From positions 1 to 12,420 of the forward strand of contig CAJKWP010000038.1 of NCBI GenBank assembly GCA_905203645.1: 12,420 nucleotides of DNA. Reading direction: 5' to 3'. Both the position numbers and the translations under genes were made by a program. Of the stretch, positions 4,807-12,053 are shown in pieces. Source of the DNA: an uncultured Christensenella sp. (GTDB lineage: Bacteria > Bacillota > Clostridia > Christensenellales > UBA1242). The first letter of the stretch is position 1. Each line of letters begins with the position of its first letter. The notes below the pieces were generated by a model. That model ran no database searches. It was given only the letters and a program-made list of their open reading frames with translations, and was not told the DNA's origin.

Positions 4807-6173
4807 TTGTGAAAAATTTTTCAAGTATGAACGAATGGTTGTATGCAAATTTAGACTTTGTTGAAGAGTGTAAAGAAAAGGGACTTAAACCGATTTGTTT
4901 GATTGGCGGCGCATCAAGTTCCGGCAAAAGTTTTTTAAGCAATCAGCTTCAATCTTTCTTGCTTTCAAACAACCTTAAAAGCATAATAATTTCGACAGAC
5001 AATTACAACAACGGAATTGCAAAAAACATTTTTGACATAGTTGACAAAAAATATTATAACGGAACCATTCTGAACAAGGATAAAATTGTCCAAAATATAA
5101 AAGACGTAATAATTTCAAGTTCGTTTGAAAACAAATTTTGTGATGAAAATTTGCAAAAGATCGAAAGTTTGTGCAAAGTTTTGATTAACGTAGAACCACA
5201 AGTTTTTTTGAAAAACTTGAAATACGAATTCGATCATATCAATTTCGATACAAAAACCGTTTACGACCTGGACCAAGTTGCAGTCGACCTTTCACTTCTT
5301 TCACAAAACAAGAGTATACAAGAAAAACAATACAGCAAACTTACAAGTGAAAGACTTGAAAATATCAATATAATCAATGGCAATAATTATGACGTAGTTA
5401 TTGTCGAAGGCATATACGCATTGGATAAATCTGTGATAAACGATTTGCAAAATGCAAACACAACAAAAACTTTTGTTGAATGCAATGACAAATATCTGTT
5501 TGTACGAAGGCTTATACGGGACTCAAAGGCCACCAACTGCCCTTCTTCATTTATAATAAAAAATTATTTTGAATTCGTATCACCCGAATACCACAAAAAC
5601 ATTTTGCCAACCAAACTCAACGCCGATTTCATTGTGAACAACGACATGAGTTTTGCCGAACTTCGCGAAGGAACTCTGACAAGTCAAGAAAGGTACAAGT
5701 TAAACTTTGAAACTTTGAAAATGGTTTTGAAGAATTCAAAGTTTTTGAAAAACACCTATTTGCAAGATATATATTTCGGAGATATGAACGATAAAGATTT
5801 GCTGAGATTGCGACTTGAAGGAACCGATAAAAACAATTTGTCATTGGAAAGTTTGACGTACAAAGGTCAGCAAAGATTGCGCAAAGACAACAAACTTGTA
5901 AGACCGATTCATATTCTTTGCAATCAAAACGATTTGAACCGCTTGTTTGAAAACAAACAAGTTTTGATGAAACGTTTTGAAAGTATCGGTCTTGACAAGT
6001 ATCAAACAGTAAACAAACGTCGCATTATAGTTTTATACAAAGGCAAAATATTGAAATTGGATTATTTTGACAGAAATGAAATATACGTCGAAATAGAAAA
6101 CGTCGAACAAGAATTGATTTCGAAAAATATCAAAAAAACTGCCAACTTGCAAAAAACAAATTTTGAGTTTTAA
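4803..6173 (+). CDS. P-loop kinase (uridine kinase/PRK-like) fused to a CYTH-like domain
   Basis: A 456-residue two-domain protein. Residues about 28-290 are a uridine kinase/phosphoribulokinase-like P-loop domain: Walker A GGASSSGKS (35-43), STDNY (64-68) at the nucleoside-binding loop, the YDLDQVAVDLSLL stretch (154-166) matching the family's DFDHPDAFD region, the strand VVIVEGIYAL (198-207), and RRLIRD (235-240) as lid arginines. A roughly 45-residue insertion (about 100-145) separates the first two motifs. Residues about 315-435 look like a CYTH barrel: QDIYF, LLRLRLE, LTYKG, KRRIIVLYKGKILKLDYFD and YVEIE. The N-terminal ExExK of that fold is not visible. Start choice: ATG 4803 is only 2 nt from GGAG (4797-4800), while an in-frame GTG at 4809 is 8 nt away and may be the true start. 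The phosphate acceptor is unknown. The order kinase-CYTH recalls plant TTM1/TTM2. Confidence 0.82.
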   Translation: MIVKNFSSMNEWLYANLDFVEECKEKGLKPICLIGGASSSGKSFLSNQLQSFLLSNNLKSIIISTDNYNNGIAKNIFDIVDKKYYNGTILNKDKIVQNIKDVIISSSFENKFCDENLQKIESLCKVLINVEPQVFLKNLKYEFDHINFDTKTVYDLDQVAVDLSLLSQNKSIQEKQYSKLTSERLENINIINGNNYDVVIVEGIYALDKSVINDLQNANTTKTFVECNDKYLFVRRLIRDSKATNCPSSFIIKNYFEFVSPEYHKNILPTKLNADFIVNNDMSFAELREGTLTSQERYKLNFETLKMVLKNSKFLKNTYLQDIYFGDMNDKDLLRLRLEGTDKNNLSLESLTYKGQQRLRKDNKLVRPIHILCNQNDLNRLFENKQVLMKRFESIGLDKYQTVNKRRIIVLYKGKILKLDYFDRNEIYVEIENVEQELISKNIKKTANLQKTNFEF

Positions 6174-6180
6174 ATAAAAG

Positions 6181-6208
6181 AAAAAACGGGTTTGAAACCC
6201 GTTTTTTT
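6181..6208. terminator. Bidirectional terminator between kinase-CYTH gene and tyrS
   Basis: AAACGGGTTT pairs with AAACCCGTTT almost without a loop break, with A and T runs on both sides. It serves the convergent plus-strand operon and tyrS. Confidence 0.9.
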
Positions 6209-7442
6209 AATTTATTTTAACTTTTACAAACGTTTTTTTGCCTTTTTTTACAATATATTCGTCCTTATCCAAAACAAGCGTTTTCATTGGGTCAACAAGT
6301 TTTTGATCGTCAATGCTTACCCCGCCCTGCAAAACCAATCTTCTTGCTTCGGATTTTGATGGAAAGATTGAAAGTTTTGCCAAGAAGTCAACTGTGAGTA
6401 TTTGTTTGTCATCAAGTGTAATTTTTTCGGTCGGCATACTTTCGGAATTTGCGTTTCCGGACGTAAACAACTGTTCACTGAGTTCCTTTACGCTTTGTGC
6501 TTCTTTTTCGCCATGAACAAGTTTCGTAACTTCATAAGCCATAATCTTTTTTGCTTTTACGATGTCTTCACTGCAAAGTTTTTTGATTTCGTCAATATCC
6601 ATCTTTGTAAAAAATCTCAGCAATCTTTCAACGTCTGGATCCAAGCAATTTACAAAGTGTTGATAAAATTCGTATGCCGAAGTTTTGTCGCGACTTACCC
6701 AAAGTGTTCCTTTTTCGGTTTTGCCCATTTTTTGACCTTCGGCGTTTGTAAGAAGTGGACAGGTCAAACCAACCATTGTTGGTCTTGCAGTGCCGTCCTT
6801 GAAATTCATCTTTCTGCTGAGTTGTGTGCCCGCAACAATATTGCCCCACTGGTCAGAACCACCGATTTCCAAAACGCAATCGTACTTGTCGTTAAGATGT
6901 ACGAAGTCATATGCTTGAAGGAGCATATACCCCATTTCCATAAACGTCAAACCGCCCTCTTCAAGTCTTTTTTTGTACAAATCATTTCTGAGCATTTCAT
7001 TCACATTGAAGTGCACACCAACTTCCCTGAGAAAATCAATGTAACTTTTGTTGCGGAGCCAATCGGCATTGTCAACGATAATCGCTGGGTTTTCACCATC
7101 CAAAACGATAAATTTTTTCAAAAGGTCTTTGATATCACTTGCGTTCTTTGCAACATCTTGTTCAGTAAGCACCTTGCGCATATCTTTTTTGCCACTTGGG
7201 TCGCCAATAAGTCCAGTTGCGCCACCAACCAAAACAATACATCTGTGTCCACAATCCTGCAAAATTCTTGCCATTTGCAAACCAAAGAAATGCCCAATGT
7301 GCAAGCAATCAGCAGTTGGATCTATGCCTATATAAAATGTAATTGGACCTTCTTTCAATATTTTCTTCAATACTTCCATATTTGTTGTTTGAAAAACAAA
7401 ACCACGTTTTTCAAGTTGTTCAAAAGCATCATTTTTAAACAT
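6207..7442 (-). CDS. tyrS: Tyrosyl-tRNA synthetase
   Basis: Charges tRNA-Tyr with tyrosine using ATP. The 411-residue length and layout fit bacterial TyrRS: a class I Rossmann domain with HIGH as H48-I-G-H51, the tyrosine pocket around YIGIDPTADCLHIG, GGSDQWGN at 194-201, the second signature as KMGKT (238-242, a known TyrRS variant of KMSKS), an alpha-helical anticodon-binding part, and a C-terminal S4 RNA-binding domain from about 345 (LSIFPSKSEARRLVLQGGVSI). GGGAG lies 6 nt before the ATG. The 125-nt leader carries a tyrosine-rich reading frame and a terminator (separate entries), suggesting control by tyrosine supply through attenuation. No T-box motif is seen in the leader. Confidence 0.97.
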   Translation of the reverse strand: MFKNDAFEQLEKRGFVFQTTNMEVLKKILKEGPITFYIGIDPTADCLHIGHFFGLQMARILQDCGHRCIVLVGGATGLIGDPSGKKDMRKVLTEQDVAKNASDIKDLLKKFIVLDGENPAIIVDNADWLRNKSYIDFLREVGVHFNVNEMLRNDLYKKRLEEGGLTFMEMGYMLLQAYDFVHLNDKYDCVLEIGGSDQWGNIVAGTQLSRKMNFKDGTARPTMVGLTCPLLTNAEGQKMGKTEKGTLWVSRDKTSAYEFYQHFVNCLDPDVERLLRFFTKMDIDEIKKLCSEDIVKAKKIMAYEVTKLVHGEKEAQSVKELSEQLFTSGNANSESMPTEKITLDDKQILTVDFLAKLSIFPSKSEARRLVLQGGVSIDDQKLVDPMKTLVLDKDEYIVKKGKKTFVKVKIN

Positions 7443-7460
7443 ATTTTTCTCCCTAACATC

Positions 7461-7491
7461 AAAAAACCGCCCTTTTGCCGGCGGAAGTTTT
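7461..7491 (-). terminator. Leader terminator (attenuator) upstream of tyrS
   Basis: Minus strand: CCGCC (7484-7480) pairs with GGCGG (7471-7467) around an 8-nt loop and is followed by TTTTTT (7466-7461); AAAA at 7491-7488 can extend onto the T run past a 3-nt bulge. It lies between the putative leader promoter and tyrS, 18 nt before the start codon, so it must be bypassed to express tyrS. Confidence 0.75.
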
Positions 7492-7513
7492 CAAATTTGC
7501 AAAAAACAACCAC
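7481..7513 (-). promoter_or_regulatory. Candidate antiterminator hairpin in the tyrS leader
   Basis: Minus strand: GTGGTTGTTTT (7513-7503) pairs with AAAACTTCCGC (7491-7481) at 9 of 11 positions (one G-U; a 2x2 U-U internal loop). This consumes the 5' arm of the terminator, so the two structures exclude each other. GTGGTT can instead pair with AACTAC (7540-7535) inside the leader peptide frame, giving a 1:2, 2:3, 3:4 arrangement as in amino-acid attenuators. Confidence 0.55.
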
Positions 7514-7519
7514 ACAGCA

Positions 7520-7567
7520 TCAAATGTAGCAATAGTAGTTATAACAATATTTTTGCAAACCTTTCAT
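7520..7567 (-). CDS. Putative tyrosine-rich leader peptide of tyrS
   Basis: A 15-codon frame on the minus strand reading MKGLQKYCYNYYCYI then TGA. Five of eight consecutive codons (7-14) are tyrosine (TAT and TAC), directly ahead of a terminator in front of tyrosyl-tRNA synthetase. A ribosome stalled at these codons for lack of Tyr-tRNA would mask AACTAC and let the antiterminator form; a ribosome reaching the stop would cover GTGGTT and let the terminator form. The weak points are the missing clear Shine-Dalgarno sequence and a predicted transcript start almost at the ATG, so translation may be leaderless or the true promoter may lie slightly further upstream. Chance enrichment in AT-rich DNA is possible, but the position makes it unlikely. 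Confidence 0.55.
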   Translation of the reverse strand: MKGLQKYCYNYYCYI

Positions 7568-7573
7568 ACAAAT

Positions 7574-7603
7574 ACTTTAATTCATTTGACAAAGCAATGT
7601 CAA
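7574..7603 (-). promoter_or_regulatory. Candidate promoter of the tyrS leader
   Basis: Minus strand TTGACA (7603-7598), 18 bp, TAAAGT (7579-7574). The -35 is one arm of a perfect inverted repeat TTGACA-N6-TGTCAA (7603-7586). Confidence 0.5.
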
Positions 7604-7613
7604 GCAATAAAAC

Positions 7614-7640
7614 AAAAAAGCCTTCCGAAGAAGACTTTTT
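7614..7640 (-). terminator. Intrinsic terminator of tRNA-His
   Basis: Minus strand: AAAAGTCTTC pairs with GAAGGCTTTT around a TTCG tetraloop (10 bp, one G-U) and runs into further T. Confidence 0.9.
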
Positions 7641-7646
7641 GATTTC

Positions 7647-7724
7647 TGGGGTGGATGATGGGACTCGAACCCATGGTCTCCAGAGCCACAATCTGGCGCG
7701 TTAGCCAACTACGCTACAACCACC
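7647..7724 (-). tRNA. tRNA-His (anticodon GTG)
   Basis: Cloverleaf on the minus strand with the extra 5' G (position -1, base 7724) opposite discriminator C, as tRNA-His requires. The anticodon stem is CCAGA/TCTGG with loop TTGTGGC and anticodon GTG. The T-arm is ATGGG/CCCAT around TTCGAGT. CCA is encoded (7649-7647). The acceptor stem GTGGTTG/CATCCAC has one U-U mismatch at position 5:68. Confidence 0.95.
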
Positions 7725-7741
7725 ATAACCATGCGGTAAGT

Positions 7742-7770
7742 AGGATAACACAAATCGGCATAGTTGTCAA
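7742..7770 (-). promoter_or_regulatory. Promoter of tRNA-His
   Basis: Minus strand TTGACA (7770-7765), 17 bp, TATCCT (7747-7742), 17 bp before the tRNA. Confidence 0.75.
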
Positions 7771-7841
7771 CTGCTTTGTCATATATTTTGTTTTTTTGTT
7801 ACTATTCTTTGTGGTTTGATTTTGACTTTACTACTCTCTTT

Positions 7842-8333
7842 CTACATTTCAAAATCATTTTTTGATTGTTTTTTCATTTTAATTCTGTAAAAAAATTCAA
7901 TTTCGTCAAAGTTGTTTATTGGCAATTTTTTAAGGAAGTTGTATTGACTTGCCGTGAGCGCACGATGATCTTTTCTGATCGGAAGAAGTGCGACAAGTTT
8001 TCTTTCACACTTTGTGATTTTTACAAACCCGCGGTCTTCCATATCTCGTTCGCTGCATTTGTGAACAAGATGCGCTTGTTCTTTGTGACGATTGAAGTCA
8101 CAACCATAAAAAGCGCCTTCAGGCGAAAGCCAGCCGGTCAAGTAACTGCCGTCGTAAACAACGGTATTTTCCCAATTCAAGTCCTTTTCGTCGCAATCCA
8201 CAATTTCCAAACCTGTCAAATTGTTGTACGAAGATCGTGCAAAAGATATAATGCTGTACAAAGTCGCACTTTCTTTTGGAGTACGTGGGTCATATTCCCA
8301 CCAAAAACCGTCTATTTTTACAAATTTGGGCAT
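7842..8333 (-). CDS. Hypothetical protein with a WLSPEG...H motif
   Basis: I do not recognise this 163-residue soluble protein with confidence. It has no signal peptide or membrane segment. Residues about 55-63 read YDGSYLTGW, followed by LSPEGAFYGCDFNRHKEQAH and a later MEDRGFVKIT. This resembles the short 'W-x-P-x-G...C...H...G-x-V-x-I' module found in many clostridial and phage hypothetical proteins, which often sense or bind something unknown; that likeness is from memory. The C-terminus is basic (RIKMKKQSKN). The ATG at 8333 has AGGA 6 nt upstream; the frame is open 16 codons further but lacks a ribosome-binding site. A promoter TTGCAA-N16-TAAAAT (8381-8354) precedes it. It stands alone between tRNA-His and the divergent helicase remnant. 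Confidence 0.65.
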   Translation of the reverse strand: MPKFVKIDGFWWEYDPRTPKESATLYSIISFARSSYNNLTGLEIVDCDEKDLNWENTVVYDGSYLTGWLSPEGAFYGCDFNRHKEQAHLVHKCSERDMEDRGFVKITKCERKLVALLPIRKDHRALTASQYNFLKKLPINNFDEIEFFYRIKMKKQSKNDFEM

Positions 8334-8353
8334 AAGCGTTCCTTTTTTTGATA

Positions 8354-8381
8354 ATTTTATCATATACCGATATTTTTGCAA
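8354..8381 (-). promoter_or_regulatory. Promoter of the 163-aa hypothetical gene
   Basis: Minus strand TTGCAA (8381-8376), 16 bp, TAAAAT (8359-8354), 20 bp before the ATG. Confidence 0.5.
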
Positions 8382-8461
8382 AACGAATTGTCATCCTTCC
8401 CTTGAAAAAAATCGTTTTTTGTATTTACATTTGGCTTTAAAAATGTTAAATTATACTGGTT

Positions 8462-9251
8462 ATGAATCAAGAAGAAGTAAAAAATTGCGTCGTTATACGT
8501 AACGTTTTGAAAAAACAAACAAAGCGAACTTGTAAAAATGCAAAAAGACATTTTCAAAATTTGTGAAGATCCGCTTTTGATCGACGAATATTTGGCAGAT
8601 GCCGACGTGCGTAATATTTTTGTTGATGAAGCACAAGATTTGAGTATTGTTACGTTTGTTGCGATGTCAAAAATATTTTGGCAAAGTTACTTTTCAGTTT
8701 TTGGCGACTTGGCACAAGGAATGTACTCTTATCAATCAATATGCGACTGGCAAGAGTTGAATTTGGCATTTGAAAATGCAAACTGTTTGCTTTTGGATAA
8801 AAGTTATCGTACAATAAAAGAGATTATGGATAACGCCAATTTGACACTTGAAAAACTTGCAATGCCACTTGCACAAAATGTTTTGCGTCATGGTGAAAAG
8901 GTTGAATTTGTTGATTGTCCAAAACAAAAACTTTGTCAAGTCACAAACACATGGCTTGAAAATCTTGAAAACAAAGGCTTCAAAACTATCGCAGTCATTT
9001 TCAAAAATGATGAAGAACTTGACACATTTTGCAAAGCCAATCAACAAATTGTCAAAATTGATGAAAATACCGAAACTTACAACTCACCTGTCGTTGCACT
9101 TACTGTAAAAACCGCAAAGGGTTTGGAGTTTGACAGCGTGATAATATTCAATTCAAAATCATACAATCTTCAAAACCCACTTGACTTGAAAGAATTTTTT
9201 GTTGCACAAACAAGAGCTTTGCACAAACTTGTCGTGTTGTCCGAAAATTAA
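8462..9251 (+). pseudogene. UvrD/HelD-like helicase remnant lacking the Walker A half
   Basis: The long frame 8538-9251 (237 residues) is the C-terminal half of a superfamily 1 helicase: motif II FVDEAQDLS (about 28-36), motif III FGDLAQGMYSY, motif IV LDKSYRT, motif V TVKTAKGLEFDSVII and motif VI AQTRALHKL. Overall it resembles the HelD/COG3973 branch. No Walker A (GxxGxGKT) exists upstream in any frame. A promoter-like TATACT (8452-8457) and an ATG at 8462 open a different frame that encodes MNQEEVKNCVVIRNVLKKQT and ends at 8566, overlapping the long frame. The simplest reading is an original gene starting at 8462 that lost several hundred codons, joining out of frame near 8525-8540. Without ATP binding it cannot work as a helicase, though the fragment's own ATG at 8538 is open. 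Confidence 0.75.
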
Positions 9252-9267
9252 ATTTGCAAAAAATATT

Positions 9268-9308
9268 AAAGCAGAAAGACTTTCATTTTTCTTTCTGCTT
9301 TTTTGTTT
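9268..9308. terminator. Bidirectional terminator between helicase remnant and pncB
   Basis: AAAGCAGAAAG (9268-9278) pairs perfectly with CTTTCTGCTTT (9291-9301), flanked by A-rich and T-rich runs, between two convergent genes. Confidence 0.88.
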
Positions 9309-9324
9309 TTTCATCCTTTGCTTT

Positions 9325-10758
9325 TTAATTTTTAGTCGCATTTTCAAGCAAATTTTGCTTTATTTTTGAAAGTTTGTCTGACAAATTTATTTGATATTGA
9401 TGTGGATTGTGAAGTCTTTGTGCTTCTTCCCAAAGAGTTCCAAGTTCTTTGGCAACATTTTGTCTTGTCTGTTCGATTGTTGGAAAAGTGTAAATTGATT
9501 TTCCATTTTCAATCATTTTTATTTTCAATTCTTTTGTTGTATATTCTTCCAAATCCTTTGTTACCCATGACATTTTTGGGTGATTCAAGACAATTTTTCC
9601 ACTTGGTTTTGGTTCATCAAATGTACAAAGCATATCTGTTATCAATTTGCCATTCTTATCATAAAATCTGTAAATCTTTTTGAAATCTGGATTAGTAATT
9701 TTTTCAATATTATCCGAAACTTTTATTTTTGGTATAATCTTCCCATCCTGCTCGATTGCAACAAGTTTGTAAACACCGCCAAAAACAGGATTTGATTTTG
9801 CGGTTATAAGATTTTCACCAACACCAAAACTGTCAATTTTGGCACCTTGATTCAAAAGACTTTCTATTAAATATTCATCAAGACTGTTTGATACAACAAT
9901 TTTTGTTTGCGTCAATCCAGCCTCATCGAGCATTTGTCTTGCCTTGCAAGAAAGATACGCCAAATCACCACTGTCAATGCGTATACCTTTCAAAGTTTTT
10001 CCCAATGGTTTCAAAACATCATTGTAAACTTTGATAGCGTTTTTTACGCCACTTTGAAGAGTGTTGTACGTATCAACCAAAAGGACGCAGTTATCTGGAA
10101 AACTTTGTGCATACGCTTTGAATGCTTCATATTCACTGTCAAAACTTTGAACAAAACTATGTGCCATTGTACCCAAAACTGGCACGTTGTATTCTTTTCC
10201 TGTAAGGGTGCAGGCAGTTCCAACCGCACCTGCGATGTAAGCATCCAATGCACCGTCAACTGCCGCTTGTTGCCCTTGCGCACGGCGAGTTCCAAATTCC
10301 ATAACTGTTCTGCCCTTTGCACTTCTTACTATCCTGCTTGCTTTTGTAGTAATCAAACTTGACCTGTTGAAATACAAAAGCAATGCAGTTTCCACCAGTT
10401 GTGCTTCAATCAAAGGTGCTTTTATGGTTATAATAGGTTCATTTGGAAAGACAACCGTTCCATCTTCCACAGCCCACATGTCACCAGTAAATTTTATTTT
10501 TGAAAGGTAATTCAAATAATCTTTTGAAAACAAATTCAAACTTTCCAAATATTCCATATCATCTTTTGAAAAGTGAAATTGAGCCAAGTATTCCGCGCAC
10601 TTTTTTATGCCGTTTGCAATAACAAATCCACCGTTGTCAGGAATACGCCTGAAAAACAAATCAAAGTACGCGATTTGATTTTGCTTGTTTTGATCAAAGT
10701 ATCCTTGCCCCATTGTAAGTTCATAAAAATCTATCAACAAATTTTCAAATTTTTCCAT
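9325..10758 (-). CDS. pncB: Nicotinate phosphoribosyltransferase
   Basis: Makes nicotinate mononucleotide from nicotinate and PRPP, with ATP, in NAD salvage (Preiss-Handler route). The 477-residue length fits the 'putative' bacterial NAPRTase subfamily (TIGR01513) rather than the shorter E. coli-type enzyme. Visible motifs: LLIDFYELTMGQGYF at the N-terminus, FGTRRAQG (155-162), GTMAHSFV (196-203) with the His200 that is phosphorylated in the family, RIDSGDL (260-266) for phosphoribosyl binding, and FGVGENL (311-317). AAAGGA precedes the ATG. It starts 11 bp after the stop of the radical SAM gene, so it is the last gene of a minus-strand operon that also contains an adenylyltransferase remnant, the next enzyme of the same pathway. 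Confidence 0.96.
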   Translation of the reverse strand: MEKFENLLIDFYELTMGQGYFDQNKQNQIAYFDLFFRRIPDNGGFVIANGIKKCAEYLAQFHFSKDDMEYLESLNLFSKDYLNYLSKIKFTGDMWAVEDGTVVFPNEPIITIKAPLIEAQLVETALLLYFNRSSLITTKASRIVRSAKGRTVMEFGTRRAQGQQAAVDGALDAYIAGAVGTACTLTGKEYNVPVLGTMAHSFVQSFDSEYEAFKAYAQSFPDNCVLLVDTYNTLQSGVKNAIKVYNDVLKPLGKTLKGIRIDSGDLAYLSCKARQMLDEAGLTQTKIVVSNSLDEYLIESLLNQGAKIDSFGVGENLITAKSNPVFGGVYKLVAIEQDGKIIPKIKVSDNIEKITNPDFKKIYRFYDKNGKLITDMLCTFDEPKPSGKIVLNHPKMSWVTKDLEEYTTKELKIKMIENGKSIYTFPTIEQTRQNVAKELGTLWEEAQRLHNPHQYQINLSDKLSKIKQNLLENATKN

Positions 10759-10769
10759 AATTTTTTCCT

Positions 10770-12053
10770 TTACATTACATATTCTTCTTTATAAAACATA
10801 CCTAAAATTGCTCCATAATATTCAAAGCCATTTTGGGTTAGAATCAAATTTTTGTTTTCGATATTAACAAGTTTTTTCCGTTTCAAAAATTCTATTTCGT
10901 TTTGATATTTTTGGGCGAAATCTTGTTTTAAAATTTTTGAACAAACATCCATATTTATTGCCCCGTAATATCCACTTACTGCAATAAATTTTGATAAAAG
11001 TTCTTGCTCGGGCAACAGATATGTATCTCCCTTTTTAATTCGTCCATCTTGAAAACAGTCGCTATATTTTTCATAGTTCTTGCCAAAATTGTAACTTAAA
11101 CCATTATCACCTTTGCTTTGAGCAGCAATTCCAACGCCAAAATAATTTACAAAATTTATCATTCTGTTTTCAAGATATGAAGAAAGCCCTTTATCACAAA
11201 GTTTTGTAAATGTGTTTTGACCAAATCTTCCTTTGTATCCGCATTTCTGTGCTTCTTTAAAAAGTGCCTTGTATTGCTTGTAAAGTTGTTTCTTTGTATA
11301 ATTTTCTTTTACTTTCAAAATATTTGTTCTGAATTCATAAAAAGTTAAATGCTCTGGGTTGATTTCTTTAATCACTTTCATTGTCGCTTTTATTGAAGAT
11401 TTTTTTATATATTCGAGCCCATACATCAAGTCTATGTTTACAATTTCAACTCCTTCTTGCCTGCACATTTTTATAATGTTTAAAATGTTTTCGATATTTC
11501 CATTGTTTCTGTTGTATTTTTTCAAAACCTTTTTATCAAAAGTCTGCAAGCCAAAAGAAATTCTTTTAAAACCATACTTCACCAAATCGCGTGCTTTCTT
11601 TTGTGACATAGTATCAAAAGTTGCTTCAATGCTTGGCAAAAAGTTATCAATCTTTTGATACTTATCAATTATTTTCTTTACACTTGACAACAAATATTCA
11701 AAATTTTCTTCGTCAAGTACGGTTGGCGTTCCGCCACCAATGTCCAATCCACATAAAATTTTGTCGGGGTATTTGTCATAAAAATCTTTGATATCTTTTA
11801 TTATCGCTTCTACATATTCTCTTTCTTGGTTGTTATCTTTTCTCGCAAATTTTATGTATTCACAAAATTTGCACAAAGTTTTACAAAACGGTATATGGAT
11901 ATATATTGATATGTACTTGTCGTTAAAAGTTATCGCTTCATTGCTTGAATACTTATCCCAATCTTGTTTTTTTATTGGGTAACTTGTATTCAACTTGTCA
12001 TTCTTCTTCAACAGTTCAAATTTTGCTTTTAATGCCTTGTTTATATTCTGCAC
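10770..12053 (-). CDS. HemN/HemW-like radical SAM protein
   Basis: A 427-residue radical SAM enzyme using a [4Fe-4S] cluster and S-adenosylmethionine. The cluster motif CxxxCxxC appears as C57, C61, C64 in YIHIPFCKTLCKFC, followed by GGGTPT (106-111), an SAM-binding ISFGLQTFD (about 165-173), and the HemN-type downstream region with YGLEYI and FYEFRTN. This places it in the oxygen-independent coproporphyrinogen oxidase-like family, but many members are not haem enzymes (HemW is a haem chaperone), and no haem genes are nearby. Start choice: GTG at 12053 has AAGGAG (12066-12061) 7 nt upstream; the frame is open to a TTG at 12098 without such a site. It overlaps the upstream adenylyltransferase frame by 38 nt, and pncB follows 11 bp later, so all three are one operon. 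Substrate unknown. Confidence 0.85.
   Translation of the reverse strand: MQNINKALKAKFELLKKNDKLNTSYPIKKQDWDKYSSNEAITFNDKYISIYIHIPFCKTLCKFCEYIKFARKDNNQEREYVEAIIKDIKDFYDKYPDKILCGLDIGGGTPTVLDEENFEYLLSSVKKIIDKYQKIDNFLPSIEATFDTMSQKKARDLVKYGFKRISFGLQTFDKKVLKKYNRNNGNIENILNIIKMCRQEGVEIVNIDLMYGLEYIKKSSIKATMKVIKEINPEHLTFYEFRTNILKVKENYTKKQLYKQYKALFKEAQKCGYKGRFGQNTFTKLCDKGLSSYLENRMINFVNYFGVGIAAQSKGDNGLSYNFGKNYEKYSDCFQDGRIKKGDTYLLPEQELLSKFIAVSGYYGAINMDVCSKILKQDFAQKYQNEIEFLKRKKLVNIENKNLILTQNGFEYYGAILGMFYKEEYVM

Noticed and set aside
6402..7529. A 375-codon open frame opposite tyrS
   Set aside because: It lies entirely antisense to tyrS over most of its length, has no family features and a low-complexity composition typical of antisense frames.
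7443..7613. T-box riboswitch upstream of tyrS
   Set aside because: The expected control for this gene in the phylum, but the leader from the predicted promoter is only about 125 nt and has no T-box consensus or space for stem I.
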